In this document: positions 9,888 through 20,111 of the stretch, piece by piece
Position numbering within the stretch: position 1 is the first letter of the stretch
How the letters are laid out: each line of letters starts with the position of its first letter
Source of the DNA: Crambe crambe
Taxonomy: Eukaryota > Porifera > Demospongiae > Poecilosclerida > Crambeidae
Length of the DNA stretch: 64,000 bases
Assembly: GCA_963924555.1 (NCBI GenBank)
Contig: OZ004585.1
Location: 8,758,556 to 8,822,555, forward strand
Direction: 5' to 3'
Program-made: the position numbers and the translations under genes
Notes under the pieces: generated by a model
What the model was told of the DNA's origin: nothing
Database searches by the model: none
The model's input: only the letters and a program-made list of their open reading frames with translations

Positions 9888-12613
9888 CCTCCCTCCCTCC
9901 AGCCTTGTACAGTGATGAGTAACTCCATGATGTACTGCATGGCTCCCTCTGTCAGTTCCCTATTGAGTGGCACCTCCACCAGTGCTGGTGTGGGACTGCT
10001 TATGGATGGAGTGCAGTCCCTTCTGGACTTGAACCGGACAATAATGATCCACCCCAACCCTCGTATCGTGATGTTTGAGAGGATGGTATTTGCCCAGGGT
10101 GACCAAATATTCCTTATGATAACGGTAAAAATTACTCTGATGTGATATCCTGACATGTCTTGTTTTGGTTCTTTTATTTTAGGGTAAAGGATTTCTCTTC
10201 ACTGCTGATCAAGTTCAAGTGTTGATCACTCTTTGTGACCAAGAGTGTGTGTGTTCTAATGTTCAAGTCTACTCACACAATAATGTAAGAGCTTGCATGA
10301 TCACACGTACAGCTAATAAGTAAATGCATGGTGACCTTTCATCCTCATATGCCAATATTACTGATGGTGACTATTATAAAGTAATTGAAATGTTTGTGTA
10401 TCAAAGATATTTGACTAATGCAGTTTGAATAATTATGTCTAATAAACATATTCGTATGTACAATGTTGCAGCTTTTTTGTGATGACCTTGGATAAACTGA
10501 GCATATGCACTCACCCCACAATGCTTTAGTAACATTAAAGAGTGTGCATTGTATGACAGGGAAATTTCATGAGGTGAAATTTTCATGGATCAAAAATCAG
10601 CTCAAAAAAACAATGGAATTTAAAAAATTATACCCAATGAATGATAAATTTTCACTAAAAACGGTACTCTGTACAGATGGTTATTTTTACAGACTCTTTT
10701 GTGTGAGGTGACCAATCCAGGTGATCTCTCTAAGGACACAGACCTCACTGTTGTGGTCCACATCGGATCCTTCAGTGCCTCCGCAGGGGTAATAACAATC
10801 ACTACTCCCCCGAACTTGTTGGTGATCTTAATCCCAGTCTTTGCGGGCTTGTTTATGGGTTTGATCCTGATCATTGTTGTTATCTGCATCTCTAATCAAC
10901 GTATCAAAAATAAGAAAAGGAAATTGACTTATGAGGTGACAGAGCTGAAGCATAGAACTACTGACAAAAGTTTAGTATTAAAGTGTAAGTAAAAGTAACA
11001 AAACCACATTGTGCAGTGGCAGCTGGTCTTATGAATAATAGCTATAAGTACCTAGTTGCACTGGCTATAAGATACCATCTAATGTGATCTAAACTCATGA
11101 GTTGCTTTTTCTTTTGGGTGGCTCTTGTATAAATTATTGTAGTATAAACTCTCTGTATGCTTAAGTATAAACTCTCTGTATCATGCTTAACTATAGCTGA
11201 TCTATCAGAATTTATCAGTCAACTACCATCCAACCTCATTATCCCAAGCAGTACCATCAGAATATTAGATATCTCCCTGGGACAAGGTGAGCAAGGATCT
11301 GCTGCTAGCCATGAGGAATCAGCTATTTTCTACAGGTCAATTTGGAGTCGTCTACAAAGCTCATTTGGTGAAGTCTCGTGGGCTGAATGATCAATATACA
11401 GAAACAGTAGCAGTTAAAATTCTCAAAGGTACATTATAATGTTTGAGTGGGTCATAGCTTGGTCATAAGACTAAACTTTCTCTGTCATAGGAATGTTACA
11501 GCAGTCAGATGTTCAGAGTGTGCTATCTGAGGTTTGTAAGATGCAAGACTTGTCCCATCCAAACGTCATGACTCTTGTGGGAGTGTGTGCTGATTCAGCC
11601 TCAGGGCCATCCATCGTGATGCCTTATATGGTAAATGGGAGTTTGGTGGACTACCTGAAGAAAGAGAGGACTAACTTAGACCTGGACTACAATGCAGAGA
11701 CAGATGAAGTGGGTCGTATTGAGAAATTCACAATAAGCTTACATGATTGTAGATTATTTCTGTGAGGAAACTGCTGTTGAGAATGTGTCATCAGATTTCT
11801 CTTGGAATGGCATATCTTGCCTTACAGAAGATCATTCACAGAGATCTGGCTGCAAGAAATTGCATGTAAGATTACTACTTCATAAGGTATAGCTTGCAGA
11901 ACAGACAGTTAATTAGCTATAACCTTGCATGATAGGCTTGATTCTAAAGGTATTGTAAAAGTAGCTGATTTTGGACTCTCTGAGGATGTCTACAATACTG
12001 GCTACTTCAGACAGAATAAGGATGATGTAGTGAGACTGCCATTCAAGTGGATGGCTCCAGAGAGCCTAGAGGATGGCTTTTTCTCAGAGAAAACAGATGT
12101 AGTATGTTGAACTATCATAGCTACCACATAATTATAACTAAGATATTGAATTTTTATAGTGGTCCTTTGGAGTTACTTGCTGGGAGGTGTTCAGCATTGG
12201 AAGGTCTCCATACCCAGCCGTTGACCCTATTGACCTTCCACGATTACTAAGAGAAGGGATGAGACTTGAATACCCCAACTCTGCCGCCAGTGCCACTGAA
12301 AGGTGATAGCTAGTTAATTATGCCACATGTAGAGTCATTGAAGCTTCTTGTGCAGTTATGCCATCATGCGTAAATGTTGGAAATCTCCCGAAGAACGTCC
12401 AACTTTTGAAGAGTTATCATCCCTTTTTGATGCAAGGCTGCAGTCAATTGCTGGCTACATGGAACTGAAGATGGTTTTAGAACAACCACAAGGTAAATGT
12501 ACCTGCTAGTGAAGAAGTGGTTGACCTGAAATGGTTTCTATTGTTTTTCGTTACTTGCAGATGAAAATGATAGGGTGACAGAGGAGAATGCTTTATATGA
12601 AGCACTGGCCTGA
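1461..12613 (+). CDS. MET-like: MET/RON-like receptor tyrosine kinase (Sema-PSI-IPT-TM-kinase)
   Basis: About 1,615 residues from 25 exons: 1461-2453, 2792-2974, 3101-3235, 5403-5639, 6833-7052, 7282-7384, 7485-7590, 7709-7858, 8032-8228, ~8390-8590, 8707-8849, 9040-9151, 9242-9546, 9644-9785, 9903-10124, 10183-10284, 10693-10984, 11197-11286, 11336-11428, 11491-11708, 11753-11865, 11936-12101, 12160-12302, 12356-12492, 12561-12613. A signal peptide leads into a Sema propeller. A PSI domain follows ([11 protein letters not shown] then CGWC), then two more PSI-like cysteine clusters (exons 7 and 10), IPT/TIG repeats ([35 protein letters not shown]) and one TM helix (exon 17). The kinase (about residues 1300-1590) shows [30 protein letters not shown], two activation-loop tyrosines (YNTGYF) and FKWMAPES. 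Tail tyrosines lie in YMEL and LYEAL. Sema plus IPT plus kinase is diagnostic of the MET family. It should be an active cell-surface kinase. Two flaws: a one-base excess in exon 8 and no canonical acceptor for exon 10. Confidence 0.9.
2541..2791. repeat. Pyrimidine-rich tract in kinase intron 1
   Basis: About 240 bases almost wholly C and T on the + strand, built from CCCTCCCC and TCTCTC words, running up to the acceptor of kinase exon 2. It acts as an outsize polypyrimidine tract; mirror-symmetric parts could form triplex DNA. Apparent proteins across it are low-complexity artefacts. Confidence 0.8.
3842..4293. mobile_element. Nested small inverted-repeat element
   Basis: GGCGGATCCAG at 3842 is mirrored by CTGGATCCGCC ending at 4293, with poly-G stretches just inside both ends. 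It looks like a MITE inserted in the larger 3607-5331 element. A similar fragment (AGGCGGATGAAGC plus poly-G) is at 4921. Confidence 0.55.
4346..4694. repeat. Long fold-back palindrome inside the intron-3 transposon
   Basis: AGGTTGGAATTTTGAAAAAG (4350s) and GATCACTCTGTTTCTAAATG (4411s) are mirrored in inverse order at 4621-4694. The arms could fold into a hairpin of over 300 bases. Further inverted matches near 3805 and 4700 suggest that the interior is built from stacked palindromes. Confidence 0.6.
5641..5722. repeat. (TGTA)n microsatellite
   Basis: About 80 bases of TATG/TGTA repeats begin immediately after the donor of the PSI exon of the receptor kinase. Confidence 0.9.
5745..6588. mobile_element. 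~0.84-kb fold-back element in kinase intron 4
   Basis: The segment TTTCCTTCCGCCGTTTTTCC (about 5829) with TTTCCACTTCAATTCCAAC is mirrored near 6430-6520. The outer parts (GAACCACACCCTC and GAATGTGGTTTTT) also match loosely. The core lacks a protein. Ends are approximate because they have decayed. Confidence 0.55.
8594..8668. repeat. (CT)n microsatellite
   Basis: A pure TC run starts right after the donor of kinase exon 10. The Leu-Ser and Arg-Glu proteins it appears to encode are artefacts. Confidence 0.95.
9826..9902. repeat. (CT)n/(CCCT)n tract before kinase exon 15
   Basis: A TC run then CCCT units serve as the polypyrimidine tract of the exon starting at 9903. Confidence 0.9.
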
Positions 12614-13441
12614 ACCTCAGAGCATGATTTACCTGTATTTGTGGATCCTCTAGCTATAGCTACCTATATAGAGTAGAACTGCATGTGAATTTTTTAATAG
12701 CATGATAGTTAAGACAGCAGAATCTTTCTAAAGCCACACTGTTGTTAATGTAACTGTACATAGAATACTGTTAAGGGTGGTGGCACATCCCTCTCACACT
12801 TGGTTGCCAATCTTACAGATAAGGACTTAAAACTCCACAGAACTAAGGGAAATGGACCCAAGATATGAAGCTTTACCAATCTTTCTCAGATCAGCGGCTG
12901 ATATTTTTTATATCACTATTTTCTTTACTGTTGATCTTCAGTTTACTTTCTCGTGACATCCATGACACGGCTTGCTATCTGAAATTCTGGGCAAGATAAT
13001 AATAATCCTATTCATAGCTAATGTACATGTATGCAAATTTTGACTCAGTGCAAGTGCTATACATGCAATTATATGATCTCACTGAAACTCTCTGGAAATA
13101 GTAATTTTCGATCACATCACCACCCTAGCAGTCCAAGTCCTGGACCCCCTGATATAGCTACTTGGTTTGGGGTGCTGATCAGTGCATGTGCAATTGTCAA
13201 TTGTGCATGCATGTGTGTTTTCCAGTAGACTGAGTGACAAAAAGTCATGAATACCCGTCTAGCATGTTAATTGCTGACCTGCCAAGCTTCCTAGCATTAT
13301 TTGCTGCAATTGTACTAATTATTCTCAGCTAGAAGACAGACTGATGAATCAGTAATATTATCTGCAAGTCATAATAGGTACTTTTCCTCGCTACAAGCCC
13401 CGCCCCCGGCCCGGCTAGCCACTTCCGACCAAGACCTGAAA
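12614..13441. other. 3' flank of the kinase gene and promoter of the adaptor
   Basis: No gene is seen over about 800 bases. The right end (13388-13441) is a GC-rich promoter-like stretch with GCCCCGCCCCCGGCC and an ETS-like ACTTCCG just before the adaptor ATG. The rest is A/T-rich with no repeat that I can name. Confidence 0.5.
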
Positions 13442-14513
13442 ATGGCGACTCCTGAATACAAGGCAATGCAAACATGTGGAGCAACGCTTACAAGGGAGAT
13501 ATCGTCAGCTTTTGTACTCACTTTAGCTGAAGATTTAAACGCCAAGAACTTCATCCCCCCAAATATTCTATCCGAGATGACTTTGCCTGCTGTAACTAAT
13601 GAAGTTAAGGCTTCTAAGCTTGTTTCTGCTCTCACTATGAAGATAAAGAACTTTCCGAAGAAGTTCAAAGTTTTCATGGAGATTTTAGAAGGATATCCAT
13701 TCTTGAGTGATGTGGTGGATCTCCTTTGGTCTACGTATAAGCAAAGTAAGTAGAAGTAGAGCTAGCTAGCTACATCATTCTAAGCTGGGATTCCCCAAAT
13801 CATATAGATGGTGGAGTTCATGAGAGTTCCGGTGCTTCTCCATCTCAACCAGGTGACTTATTACAAAGCTTGACGGGATCATTTAATAAATTTGTCCAGA
13901 AAGGCCAAGATAGGATAATAGGAAACACAAAACAACTAGCTACTTCCTTTCCTCAACCACATTGACCCCTCAACCAGAAAATTATTCCTACTCTATACCT
14001 TATGCCTACAAAATCTGTAATATGGCATTTTTCTCCACAATTTTAATAGGTCAAGCAAGTAATACCGCAGTAAGTGACATTATTAGCTCAATACATTCAA
14101 TCATTACCAGTATAATTTATAGGTTGGTTCAACTTCAACGACCAAATCTGGTCAGGGTGGTGGTGCTCCTAGTAAGTGGATTAAGCTAATCATTCTGATG
14201 ATCATGACTTGATTGTTATTATATGAACCCTTTAAATGAAGGTCGTCGTGATGTGAAGCTAGCATTGATTGGCATCACTAAAGAATGGAAAGACCTTGCT
14301 GAGGCCCTTGGATTGCCAGAACCAGATATTGATGCCATAAGTATCAATCTTTCTTCTGATGTGACACAATGTGTGAAGGAAGTTGTAGAGCAATGGTTCC
14401 AGGGGAAAGGAAGTGAACCACCATCATGGACCAACCTCTGCATAGCCCTGAGAGACCCTTTAGTCAACCGCAAGGACATTGTGTCAAAAATTGAACAGCA
14501 ATATTTGCAGTAA
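13442..14513 (+). CDS. CARD-like plus Death domain adaptor
   Basis: 229 residues from exons 13442-13745, 13808-13852, 14050-14069, 14123-14171 and 14242-14513, all consistent in phase. Residues 1-100 form an all-helical segment (LTREISSAFVLTLAEDLNA to FLSDVVDLLW) that resembles a CARD or related death-fold domain. A Gly/Ser/Thr linker follows, then a clear Death domain (WKDLAEALGLPEPDI, VKEVVEQWFQGKG, ALRDPLVNRKDIVSKIEQ). Paired death-fold modules without an enzyme define adaptors such as CRADD/RAIDD, which bridge death receptors or PIDD-type proteins to caspases. It lies 150 bases upstream of the first Ig receptor gene. The N-terminal domain could also be a DED; that assignment is less sure than the Death domain. 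Confidence 0.75.
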
Positions 14514-14579
14514 TTGTTTTAAGTACTTCCTTATTATTTTTTTACAACATAGGTATACTACATAGTAGGCAAAACCATT

Positions 14580-14591
14580 TGCGCATGCGCA
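14580..14591. promoter_or_regulatory. NRF1-type palindrome, promoter of Ig receptor 1
   Basis: A perfect TGCGCATGCGCA lies 76 bases before the ATG of the first Ig receptor. Confidence 0.6.
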
Positions 14592-14666
14592 CGTACAGCT
14601 GCATTGTTGACATGATTGATTGAATAATTATTGATTGATTGAGTGATTTTGGACCACCAAAAAAGT

Positions 14667-17600
14667 ATGGACGCGCTCAGAATGCAACTAAGAGATTTAC
14701 TGATCATTTTCTTCTTTTGGTCTAGTTTGGCAGTCTTTTCATCTTCCCAAATACCTTCCTCCTTCCTCCTGGAAGGCCTTCGTGGACGAGTGGAACGTAA
14801 CCTTATCAGTTTCCAGTGCACAAATGCAGAAACAGCCCAACCTGCTCCCGATGCCATCTTCATGCTGAATGGCACGGAGCTGGGAGAAAAGGCGGGCAGA
14901 ACTCTCTCCAGAGGATCGAACCCCAACACCATTCTCTTCCAGATCACAAGGGAATTCGAAGGCAGCTATTCTTGTGGATTTCGTGTGGACAGGAATAATA
15001 TCAGAGTGAGCGATGGCGTTCTTTTTATCGGTAAAGGTAGTAAAATATTACCTAGATAGAAGAGTGTCTATCATGTTGTAATTCTGGATAGTTCAAAATG
15101 AAAACTGCTGAGACTTGAGAGCTCTATTTTGAAAAAAAATTTTTTTTCCTACTGTCTTATCTAGTAGATCATATAATAGCCTATATTTGAACCATCCGGA
15201 ATTTATTACCTGCAGTCTGAATATAGCTACACAGGATATTCATCTATTTACATGGAAGAATAGCCTCCTGGTTTATTCATTGCCAGATGCTATTAATAGG
15301 GTAAAACGGGGTAATTCCGGTCACTCTTTATGACTATGTTCAGTCCCTCGAAACGCAGAGGTTAAGCAAGGATGAGCTTCGAAATTTTTTTCCCAGACAG
15401 CACCACATTAGTACAGTTTATGCTCCAAAAAGATAGAGTGCAGGTTGAAATAATGTAGAATTAAAAATAATTTAAAGTGTGCAGCTAATAAATTGATAAA
15501 ATCAAATTCATGGGGTAATTCCAGTCGGCTCATCTATTTTGCAGTTAAAGCTGTATAAAAGATTTATGAAGTTGTATTATAATTATTTGCACCTGTTTAG
15601 ATGCAACATGGACCTGGAGACAGTTGTAACTAAGTTCTATCAACCATTTGCAGTGATTTAGATTGAAAAAGATGATGAATTCAATAATAATGTCTGGATA
15701 CTGTAATAGCATAGTCAATTCCTCTCCTCCTTGCCCAGAACCTTGAGGGTTACTTCTCTGGCAGTTCCAGATAAAGGTTAAAACTTAATACTTACAAAAA
15801 AATTTTTCACACACAATCGGTAAGGGGTCTGGCTCGAGAATAGTCTAGATACTAGGTCCTGTAAGCTGTAAACTAGTGGCGATATTTCCTCTGTCTGATC
15901 TTTAGCTGCAAACTAAAGTGTAGTTACTTTCAGTATAAATGTAGTTAACAGTCTCACAGTTATGAGCTGCCTGCTTGCCTTATCTCAGTAGCTATATACA
16001 AAATTCTGAAGTTTTGACTAACAGGCCTACCGTGATCATGTCAAACGTGACAGAATAACAAGTGCTCCTCTGCCAACAGGAAACAAGGTATATGCTAATC
16101 ATTCTACTCAAATGTAGTCAAGTGAACTAGCTACCTGTAGCAGGAAAAAAAAATTGATTTGGTGCAAAAACTCTGTAGATACTGACATTCTTTCTCCGCG
16201 TGACCGGAATTGCACCGCGACCGGAATTACCCCGCTTTACCCTAACCTATAAGGCACTCTTTTGATTAGCCATTTTACGATGTTATCTCCTCATGTAGCT
16301 CTTCCAGGGCCCTTCACTCCTGCTCATCCACAGACATTTGTCACTGAACTTGGTTCCAAGGCAGTACTCAACTGCTCCATATCCCCAGGTTGTCTCATTC
16401 AGCGATACTTTGTGACTTGGACCAACGGGACTTCAGGACGACCCTACACACAGAATCACTTAAGTCTTCCACCAATAAACACGCCAACATCTGATCCTCG
16501 CTACACGATTGACCCCTCCACTTTATCACTCAGGATATCAAATGTGGAGTTTGCTGATGCAGATTCTAACTACATCTGCATCCTGGGCGTGTCCAACCCT
16601 CCTGATAATACTGAGTTCTTCTACAATCAAACAAGATATACTAGTCTTGGACTCTTCATTTATAGTAAGCGGTAGCTGCAGATTTAACTGTTGTCTATTT
16701 ATAGTTATTCATTCCAGAACGACCTGTGATCACTGCGCCTCCAATATCCACTGTGATACCATTTGGGAAATCTTCTGTTTCCTTCAGCTGCAGAGCAGAG
16801 GGCTTTCCTTCTCCAATCATTACTTGGAGGCATGCTGGTCATAACATCACCTCCTCAGACAACAAGTACTTCATCTCATTCAATGTTTCTAATGAAGGAA
16901 AAGTGAACAGCAGTGTGCTTACCTTAATGAATCCTCAGATTAGTGACACAGGAATGATTGAGTGTCTTGCTGATGCGTCTCCAAATTCACATACTGTCAG
17001 CCTTCAACTGGCTGGTGCTGTAGCTTCCATCCCATTCACTGTTTTAGGTCAGTGACAAGTGATGTTACAGTATAACCTCAGGTTATCCGCACCTCCTTTA
17101 TCTGGAACCTCATTTATCTGGAACCTCATTTATCTAGTCTCCCGGGCCAGACTCGATTCTTTCCTTTTTCTTGGGGGGGGGAGGGGGGGTGGGGGAAAGA
17201 AAGAGTCTGGCCAAACTGCATTGGACGTTTTGTTTGTATTATGCCACAAAAATCGTGGCGGACATGCGCAGAAACAGCGTTGGAATTTTTAAACACTATA
17301 CATCACAGTAGCGGTTAATTTTTTATTGGCCAGCTGTTTAATGTTTTATCATGGTACGTCATAGTCAAAATGCAACACCTGCGCTATACCCCTATGATGC
17401 ATGCTGAGTCAGCACAAATAAAATGTCCAATTGAGACTATACATGCATTACAAGCATGTGTAATGGCATTATTTTTTGAGAGTGCTTTGTACAGACACAT
17501 AGTTTGATAGTTAGCTAGCTACAGCTACATCCAAAAAGTGTGTGGTTAGGTAAACCATACTAGAGTAAGTGATCAATTACCAGACAAATCAATTACCGAA

Positions 17601-19195
17601 CACTTTATCAAAAGATAGCCAATTGATAACTGATTCAGAATCCTGACTTTCAGTCATGACTGTTAATTCATATAGATTTTATACATCATTAAAACAGGTG
17701 TCCGAAAATATCAATAATCAGATCAATATTCAGACAGCAAAAAAATGGGTTGGTTAGCCATGACTGAAAGTCAGGATTCTGAATCCTTTTGATACCTAAA
17801 TGGTATAAACCAAATGCCAGAAAAAGTGTCTGGTAATTGATCTGTCTGATGATTAATCACTTACTCTAGTCTAGCTATGAAACCAACATAACCACAACAC
17901 TATTATAATATTATTGGACCACTTATCAGGCAGCCTGGAAAAAAAAGCTTGGACAAAGGTGTCCAGATAACCGAGGTTCGACTGTACTCCTGAAAGAGGT
18001 CAAACCTCAAAATTAACTGAATATAAAAGTAGCTAATTAGCTTTATACTCCATACAAAATAACCTCCAAGAAAGGACGACCTCTCTACAAACTGGGTCTC
18101 ATGATTGTGTGTTCATTATTTGGAGGTTCCACTGTAATAATAGACTGATTCTAAGTCTTGGATTGATGACATTTCTGTCTGTATGTAGGTGAATTTGCAA
18201 CTTCAAATGTCTTCATCACTACAACACGAAATGTCATCTTTTCGCTCACCTTCCCCACCATCCTCCATCCTGTCCAACTCCGATTCCGCTACCATGAAGT
18301 GGGTGGAGAGAAAAGATCTTTTAATGCCACTCCTCCAACAGTGTACAATAACACAGTGGAGATAAACTATTTTGCCCCTGGGGACTCCATACCCGACAAA
18401 TTTCGTGTTGAAATCTTTCTCCTTCATGGGTCTGTAGTTGGCCCTGGGAAAGACACCATGTTGATCTATGGTAACTTATTATATTAAAAATTTACTGAGT
18501 AGACTCTATTCTCTTATGATAAGATGATCAACTTGATTTCACTCTTAATTAATAATTTATATAATGCAGATAAAACAAAGCCCTCAGATATCTCAGGCCT
18601 TGTTCTTACTACTGCTCTTCCTAGTGTCCTAGTGACTGGTGTTGTTGCGATCATCATGATCTCTGTCATTTGTCTCTGCTTCACTTATCATTGTAAGAAA
18701 TCAAAGAACAAACATGAGGAAACAAACAACAAATGCGAACTGGAAAGTGAATTGGCCAAGCACGAGCAGGAAATTGCTGCAACACAGCAGGCTCACTCAA
18801 ACAAAATGGAGGAAATGGACATGACTCATTGGCATAAAATGGAGGAAGCTGAAATTGATGTGAGGATTGAGCAACAGGAGGCTATTAGTAGCACACTTGA
18901 TACCTTGAGGGCACAACTGTGCAAGGAGAGTAATTCAGAGATTAAGAAAGCATTGATTGATGGTCTAGTTGCACTCCATAGTGTCAGCGTCAGCAAACGT
19001 GTCAGAGAGGATGGAGGGGAACTGTGTTCTTCCGATGATGAACAAATTGATAGTATCACTGAAGATGTTGCGGAAAAATTCTCCAAGGTAGCAAAGCATA
19101 TTTTGGAACTAGGCTTCAAGAATGAAAAAATCAGTCCTCATCTTAAAAAGTCGGTTTCCACGGTGATGAAAGAACTCCCAGATGAAACTGAATGA
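14667..19195 (+). CDS. Ig receptor 1: SP, three Ig-like domains, Fn3-like, TM, coiled coil
   Basis: 655 residues from five exons with phase-1 introns: 14667-15030, 16299-16664, 16718-17047, 18189-18470, 18570-19195. Exon 1 has a signal peptide and an atypical Ig-like domain (ISFQC to EGSYSCGF, no core Trp). Exon 2 is a regular Ig (LNCSISPG, FVTW, YICIL). Exon 3 is an Ig (FSCRAEGFPSPIITW, MIECLA). Exon 4 is a cysteine-free, Fn3-like beta domain with KFRVEIFLLHG and VVGP. Exon 5 holds one TM helix, a charged coiled coil (about residues 490-560) and the conserved tail module ITEDVAEKFSKVAKHILELG. It is a type I surface protein; ligand unknown. Exons 1-2 are closest to receptor 3, exons 3-5 to receptor 2. 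The start was set at 14667, the ATG that opens the signal peptide. Confidence 0.85.
15299..16242. mobile_element. 944-bp element with GGGTAAA termini and TA duplication
   Basis: GGGTAAAACGGGGTAATTCC (15299) is mirrored by GGAATTACCCCGCTTTACCC ending at 16242, flanked by TA on both sides. TA duplication points to the Tc1/mariner superfamily. No transposase frame is present. It fills most of intron 1 of receptor 1. A 118-bp relative is at 61491-61608. Confidence 0.8.
17068..17984. mobile_element. 917-bp pogo/Tigger-like element with a nested fold-back
   Basis: The left end CAGTATAACCTCAGGTTATC and right end GATAACCGAGGTTCGACTG are inverted copies flanked by TA. Ends of the form CAGTNGAACCTC with TA duplication are typical of pogo-type elements. 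Within it, 17558-17875 is a second fold-back: CTAGAGTAAGTGATCAATTA is mirrored near 17875, and TGACTTTCAGTCATGACTG is mirrored at 17758-17775. It lies in intron 3 of receptor 1. Confidence 0.7.
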
Positions 19196-19360
19196 TCATA
19201 ATAGTACACGGTGCCCTGAGGTGGCACAGTGTAAAATCTTATTTATTCATTTATTTATTTACTTACCATCAATTTATACATCCATGCTCCTCACAGAGTG
19301 ATATTGACTTTTTTGACTTCGACTTTTATTACAGTAGGCCTAGTGCTTATGAAAAAAATG

Positions 19361-19366
19361 AATAAA
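19361..19366 (+). promoter_or_regulatory. Polyadenylation signal of Ig receptor 1
   Basis: AATAAA lies 166 bases after the stop codon of receptor 1, in an A-rich context. Confidence 0.5.
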
Positions 19367-19462
19367 ACTGCAAGAGCTGGAGATGACCTGTGTCCTTACT
19401 CAATCCAATTCTTACACATCATGTAGGAATCATCAAGAAGACTTCACTTTCCGAATGATTTT

Positions 19463-19556
19463 CTAGGACTTCCCAAATGAGACCTATTGACCACTCTTCC
19501 ACCTCACACAGGATCCTGCACTGATGGCCTTGTGTGGTGGAGATGCTTTATGCTGG
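19463..19556 (+). pseudogene. Fossil exon of a Mesh-like gene
   Basis: This stretch aligns closely with the exon of the Mesh-like gene at 54980-55222. It shares AGGACTTCC, AATGAGACCTA, ACAGGATCCTGCA and TGATGGCC, then TGTGGTGGAGAT. Indels break the frame and no splice sites remain. It is in + orientation, whereas the intact gene is on -. Confidence 0.75.
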
Positions 19557-19790
19557 AGGTGGATGGAGGAGGTGTATGACCTGCATGGAAGTGGATGGAG
19601 GAGGTGGATGGAGGAAGTGTATGGCCTGATGGATGGAGTGGATGGAGGAGTGAAAGGGATGGAGGTGTATGGCCTGAGGGATGGAAGAGTGAGGGATAGA
19701 GGTGGAAGGAAGTGTATGGCCTGATGGATGGAGAGGTAAATGGCCTGAGGGAGGGATGGAAGAGGCAGAGTGGCGAGAAGAAGGCAGAGA
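19557..19790. repeat. GGATGGA-based minisatellite
   Basis: An imperfect array built from GGATGGAGGAGGTG and GTGTATGGCCTGA words directly follows the fossil exon. Open frames across it are repeat artefacts. Confidence 0.75.
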
Positions 19791-19904
19791 GAGAAAGTAA
19801 TTGAGTGGTTCTCCCCTTTTTGTCTGATTTGCAAGGTGTCTAGTGTGGTTTAAAAAGGAGGCTCATGATGTAGCTAATACCGGCCATTGAAATTTTCACA
19901 GTTT

Positions 19905-19985
19905 TTTGACATTTCTCTGAGGTAGCGAACTAGGCAAGAATGATCAGTCCTCATCTAAAAAGTCAGTTTCCATGGTGATGAATGA
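19905..19985 (+). pseudogene. Decayed copy of the receptor-1 tail end
   Basis: The segment around GAATGATCAGTCCTCATCT and AAAAGTCAGTTTCCATGGTG repeats the final coding stretch of receptor 1 (about 19100-19170) with substitutions and deletions. It is a leftover of a partial duplication. Confidence 0.7.
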
Positions 19986-20111
19986 TTATACAGTACAGAA
20001 CCTATGAAAAAGTGCACACCCACAAATTAGAGCACTGCAAAAATTCAAAAATTTCATTGTAAAGCCCGCAAGGGATACATACAGAGAGAACATAATATGA
20101 AATAACCAGGC

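Noticed and set aside
14558..14947. Long open frame on the minus strand opposite receptor-1 exon 1 (and its counterpart at 32872-33297)
   Set aside because: Both are antisense shadows of the near-identical exon 1 of receptors 1 and 3; there is no independent evidence.
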